Shown here piece by piece: positions 23,510 to 26,152 of a stretch of DNA of 26,152 nt. Numbering within the stretch: the stretch's first letter is position 1; each line of letters starts with the position of its first letter. A program made the position numbers and the translations under genes. The stretch covers positions 1 to 26,152 of the IMG/VR virus record IMGVR_UViG_3300032032_000021. The stretch is one strand, 5' to 3'. The DNA is from a virus. The notes beneath the pieces are model-generated. The model did no database searches, had not been told where the DNA came from, and was given only the letters and a program-made list of their open reading frames with translations.

Positions 23510-23969
23510 CGTTCCAATGCAGGTATTCTGAGTGTATTGAGAAGAACAATTTGTTGTTATCGAAGTTTCCTACAGGAATGTCTTCGGTGTTAATGATTGT
23601 CATAAGTTCTCTGTAACTCAAATCTGCATAGTTTTGGCGTGACCGTGACCAAATCCAAAACCACACATCCAGTTCGGACGTGTCCCACCACTGTAGCGCA
23701 CGAATTTTATTAAACTTTACTTTAAGCATTTCGTCGCCACCCATACCCATTACTTCTACTAGGCGAGGGAACCCGCCGTTAGATAACTGTATGTAGTCGG
23801 GAGTAGCTGCAAACGTTTGAGGTATTTGATGTAACTCGAAACCGTCAGGTCGATTAAAGCCGAACCGTTCCCAGTTTCGTTCTCGTTTCTCGAACTCGCC
23901 TTCAGCTTCGTCACCCATAGACTTATATCGTTCTGCATATGGACGTTTGTGGAACTCGGGAGCTTTCAT
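23502..23969 (-). CDS. PD-(D/E)XK-like nuclease candidate
   Basis: This 155-residue protein has TPDYIQLSNGG (56-66), then RLVEVMG (69-75) and MLKVKFNKIRALQWWD (81-96). The order D58 - E72 - K83/K85 and the surrounding hydrophobic strands match the reduced PD-(D/E)XK core found in small phage nucleases. The usual lysine two residues after the glutamate is replaced by M74; a downstream lysine may take its place. It sits next to the RusA resolvase gene, with which it overlaps by ATGA behind an A7 run, so it probably works in recombination or genome processing. It could instead be structural or inactive. Confidence 0.55.
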   Translation of the reverse strand: MKAPEFHKRPYAERYKSMGDEAEGEFEKRERNWERFGFNRPDGFELHQIPQTFAATPDYIQLSNGGFPRLVEVMGMGGDEMLKVKFNKIRALQWWDTSELDVWFWIWSRSRQNYADLSYRELMTIINTEDIPVGNFDNNKLFFSIHSEYLHWNGG

Positions 23970-24304
23970 TTTTTTCTCCCTACTATTCGGTAAACCATGA
24001 TGTCGTCGTCATAGGCGACGCCATTCAATGCGTCCTCAACTGCTTTCAAATAGTTAGTTGTATCGCCACGAAGTTTCGTGTCGCTCTCATCTAGTTCAGA
24101 GATAGTTACCTGTGTCCGTTTCGATGTGAACACACAGCTAATAGATATAGGTCCCTCAAATTTGGGGCCATCATAATGATTGCGAATGTGTTCTTCGTGT
24201 TCCAGTGTGGACTTAGGAGTATACGTTCTGCCTCGTGCGAATCGAGGGCGACCTTTAACCTTTGGTTTCCCAGGAACAGTGAACTTATATGAGCGTTTAG
24301 TCAT
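23966..24304 (-). CDS. RusA-type Holliday junction resolvase
   Basis: This 112-residue protein has the RusA family layout: FTVPGKPKVKGRPRFARG near the N-terminus, then GDTTNYLKAVEDALNG (80-95) and YDDDIMVYR. Residues D81, K87 and D91 match catalytic positions of RusA (D70, K76, D91). The place of D72 is T83, a change also found in other phage relatives. The enzyme cuts four-way DNA junctions made during phage replication and recombination. ATG 24304 with CGAGGT upstream was chosen; an upstream start at 24385 would overlap the primase gene heavily. It ends at TGA 23966-23968, immediately after an A7 run. Confidence 0.85.
   Translation of the reverse strand: MTKRSYKFTVPGKPKVKGRPRFARGRTYTPKSTLEHEEHIRNHYDGPKFEGPISISCVFTSKRTQVTISELDESDTKLRGDTTNYLKAVEDALNGVAYDDDIMVYRIVGRKK
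23969..23975 (-). promoter_or_regulatory. Candidate -1 slippery heptamer (A7) before the RusA stop
   Basis: On the minus strand the RusA gene ends AGA AAA AAA TGA. The last seven bases before TGA are AAAAAAA in the phase A AAA AAA, a canonical -1 slippery heptamer. The following gene starts in exactly the -1 frame (ATGA). Slippage would join RusA to the nuclease candidate, giving a product of about 267 residues. Purine-rich GGGAG lies directly upstream. Confidence 0.4.
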
Positions 24305-25220
24305 GGTACCTCGTTGTTTGGGCAGCCTTAGAAACAATATTTTGTAACTGTTTCTCTCTATCTGCTCTATCTGTGAACTTTCCAACCCTCTCGTCTAGCC
24401 GTCGCAGCCAGTCGATAGCTGCATCTTCTGAATAGTCTTGCCAAAGAAGACTGCTAGCAAAAGCGTACATCGCTTCTGATCGATCCGAGAACTCTGTTTG
24501 TTCCCAGATCGATCTTGCATTCCCCTTAAAGTTGGCATCTTCTCTGTTGCCTGGTTTGTATTGAGGGGCTTTAGGTTCCGTTGCCTCGAAGAATCGAAGC
24601 AACGAGCGAAGCAACCCTGGCGAAGTTCGTGATGCCCATGCAGCGTCAACAAATTCTTCAAGGGAGAAGAAAGAATCTGTTTTCGATGGATCATAAACTT
24701 CATGGCGGCCAGGGTTACGGTGCTCAGGGTAAGGCAAACGCAAACAGTTGCCTAGAGCACCTTCGTTCAATGATGTTTGTTTCGGATACACCTCTTTGGT
24801 GGGGACATCCACGACACGACATGCACCTGTCAGAGCTTTACGTGCCACGTTCGCTGCTACTGGTTCAGTTAAATAAACCCAAACGTGGTAGCCCTTACTC
24901 TTAGAAGTTTCCTTCCAGCTTTGTATCCCTGTCTTCTCCAGAAGAGCGATCAGGTTATCTGCATGGACGCTGGAGTTTTCTCCATCGTCAAGGTCCACTG
25001 CACACCAGTTGACCATCCATACACCATTACGTTTCCATAACGGATATACCCCAAGTGCAAGTTTGCTATTGAGATGTTCGTCTATGTACTGAAGGTATTC
25101 TTCTCCGTAGCCAAGAGCTACGTTTCCGTCTTCTTCTAACGGATGCACCCATTCTGTTACGTCGGCTAACGCTCCTCCTTCGTGAAGAGAAGCGAACCTT
25201 TCAAGAGTTACTCCACCCAT
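24297..25220 (-). CDS. Archaeo-eukaryotic-type primase (AEP; TOTE-like)
   Basis: This 307-residue protein shows AEP primase motifs. Motif I is WCAVDLDDG, with D76 and D78 as metal ligands. Motif II is SKGYHVW (108-114) with H112. Motif III lies in EVYPKQ (143-148) and GNCLRLPYPEHRNPG (157-171). The VYPKQ...GN-x-LRLP pattern is typical of the primase domain of the TOTE and primase-polymerase type. It would make primers for phage replication, beside the helicase with which it overlaps by 13 bases. A C-terminal helical region (about 225-307) may bind DNA or helicase. The ATG 25220 start is plausible but has only weak ribosome binding context. Confidence 0.82.
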   Translation of the reverse strand: MGGVTLERFASLHEGGALADVTEWVHPLEEDGNVALGYGEEYLQYIDEHLNSKLALGVYPLWKRNGVWMVNWCAVDLDDGENSSVHADNLIALLEKTGIQSWKETSKSKGYHVWVYLTEPVAANVARKALTGACRVVDVPTKEVYPKQTSLNEGALGNCLRLPYPEHRNPGRHEVYDPSKTDSFFSLEEFVDAAWASRTSPGLLRSLLRFFEATEPKAPQYKPGNREDANFKGNARSIWEQTEFSDRSEAMYAFASSLLWQDYSEDAAIDWLRRLDERVGKFTDRADREKQLQNIVSKAAQTTRYHD

Positions 25221-26152
25221 CTGTCATCCCCAGGAATATCGTTCTCATAATATTCTCGCACAAGACCACAGTTCGGGTCCATGTAATAGTCAATGGGTGG
25301 ATCTGTGACCTGACAAGGTGGCCTCTTGTTTTTGCAGAGGTCAAGTGAGACAGAGACTGAATGTATTCTTCTTTCTGCGTCAGAAAGCTTTGGGTCATCT
25401 CTCCGTCGGAAAACATTGAGTTGCAGGATTGCGTATTCATCAGCATTGAATTTGCCGTCGTCCATTCCTCTTGATGTGCCCCGAGTTGAGCCTTTGCCTG
25501 ACTGGTGGATTAACCCAACGGGCAGGTTCTCTGTCTCTGCCCATTCCTTTAATCCTTTTAACACTGTTGATACCCCCTCGTATCCCGATGCTCCTGGGAG
25601 TTGTTCGAGGAAGTCAACCATTACGAACCGTGGCTTATGTTGCCAGTAATCTTCGCATTCTCTCATTGCGTTGCTCATGTCGTTAAACGACAGAGCATTA
25701 GGGAAGATTTTGATTCGATCAAGGAAGCCGTACTTGGCTTCTTGGATTTCGTTTATGACTGTTTGGTCTTGCGTCCGAAGAGCTTCTTCCACTTCAGCAA
25801 GATTTCGTTGATATAAGAGTGCATATAGTTTGGATACAACCAGGATCTCGGGTTCATCAGGAGTATAGATCACTCCGTAAAAGTCTGGATCTTCTAATAG
25901 GTTGCGTGCCATTGAGGAAAGCAGCACCGCAGATTTACCGCTGTGTGCTCTGCCTGTTACGACGAGTACGTCGCTAGGCCAGACTCCTCTCATGCGACTA
26001 TCGATGTCTTGTAGTCCTAGATGGAAGCAGTCGTGGCTGCCTTTGGCGTATTCAACCCATCGGTCTACTGCCTCGGATGTTGGCTTAAAGAATTTGTACT
26101 GTGGCTCTCCCTCGGGGAGATCGATACCCGCAAGTCGGGCATCGATCTCCTC
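25208..26152 (-). CDS. DnaB/RecA-type replicative helicase (5' partial)
   Basis: The frame is open to the right edge; 314 residues are visible and the start is outside. The RecA-type core has Walker A GRAHSGKS (67-74), a putative catalytic TPDEP (about 97-101) and Walker B RFVMVDFLEQLPG (around D180). LIHQSGKG (about 214-221) is the motif with the sensor Gln, typical of SF4 DnaB-family helicases. The likely role is unwinding DNA at the phage replication fork with the AEP primase downstream. The N-terminal primase-binding domain, if present, is not in the window. A strong hairpin lies at the window end within its coding sequence. Confidence 0.85.
   Translation of the reverse strand, partial: EEIDARLAGIDLPEGEPQYKFFKPTSEAVDRWVEYAKGSHDCFHLGLQDIDSRMRGVWPSDVLVVTGRAHSGKSAVLLSSMARNLLEDPDFYGVIYTPDEPEILVVSKLYALLYQRNLAEVEEALRTQDQTVINEIQEAKYGFLDRIKIFPNALSFNDMSNAMRECEDYWQHKPRFVMVDFLEQLPGASGYEGVSTVLKGLKEWAETENLPVGLIHQSGKGSTRGTSRGMDDGKFNADEYAILQLNVFRRRDDPKLSDAERRIHSVSVSLDLCKNKRPPCQVTDPPIDYYMDPNCGLVREYYENDIPGDDRWVE
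26114..26152 (-). other. 15-bp inverted repeat inside the helicase gene
   Basis: GGAGATCGAT (26116-26125) is the exact inverse of ATCGATCTCC (26141-26150). Inside these, CCCG (26127-26130) pairs with CGGG (26136-26139). The single A/C mismatch on the plus strand becomes a G-U pair in the minus-strand message, so that RNA can form an unbroken 15-bp stem with a five-base loop. TCTCCC (26106-26111) can compete for one arm. The structure lies in codons for IDARLAGIDLP. Confidence 0.6.

Noticed and set aside
1-26152. CRISPR arrays, tRNA genes, insertion sequences, integrase or attachment sites.
   Set aside because: I read for regularly spaced repeats, cloverleaf arms, transposase or integrase motifs and found none that could be supported.

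Overview
The window is part of a tailed double-stranded DNA bacteriophage genome (Caudoviricetes), seen as a linear piece with both ends cut. It is gene-dense. Most neighbouring genes touch or overlap by 1-13 bases (TAATG, ATGA, TAGTG junctions), starts are often GTG, and no host-like, rRNA or tRNA gene is visible. The gene set points to a short-tailed (podovirus-like) virion: there is a portal, scaffold, HK97-type capsid protein, a head-tail adaptor and a nozzle-like protein, then fibre genes and very large internal or ejection-type proteins. I see no tail tube, sheath or baseplate gene. The host cannot be named from the sequence. An amidase endolysin with a peptidoglycan-binding tail plus an r1t-like holin would fit a Gram-positive (for example actinobacterial) host, but this is only an inference.

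Layout on the + strand: 1-221 is an unclear left edge. 222-1777 holds the large terminase, split into an ATPase ORF and a nuclease ORF. 1815-2374 has two small unknown proteins, followed by portal (2377), scaffold (4312) and major capsid protein (5070). A strong hairpin (6054-6084) follows the capsid gene. Then come a small zinc-binding-like protein, the adaptor (6351) and the nozzle-like protein (7059). 8648-13403 is a cassette of seven adhesin or fibre genes: an S74-chaperone fibre, a collagen-like protein, two tandem Mtd-N-type proteins and three small surface-type proteins. 13415-13845 has two small proteins, one with a cysteine-rich tail. 13860-21405 holds three internal-virion candidates, ending in a 1638-residue protein. 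21415-23033 is the lysis region: amidase, two tiny proteins, holin and an acidic protein.

On the - strand from the right edge to 23030 lies a replication operon read towards the centre: a DnaB/RecA-type helicase (cut by the window end), an archaeo-eukaryotic-type primase, a RusA-type resolvase, a PD-(D/E)XK-like nuclease candidate and a sigma-region-4-like HTH protein. The two arms meet head-on and share one CTAG as both stop codons.

Nothing here is a clear new defence or mobile system. The items most worth a second look are the split terminase, a perfect A7 slippery site that could fuse the resolvase to the nuclease candidate, a 15-bp hairpin inside the helicase message, and a leader mini-ORF with competing pairings in front of the scaffold gene.
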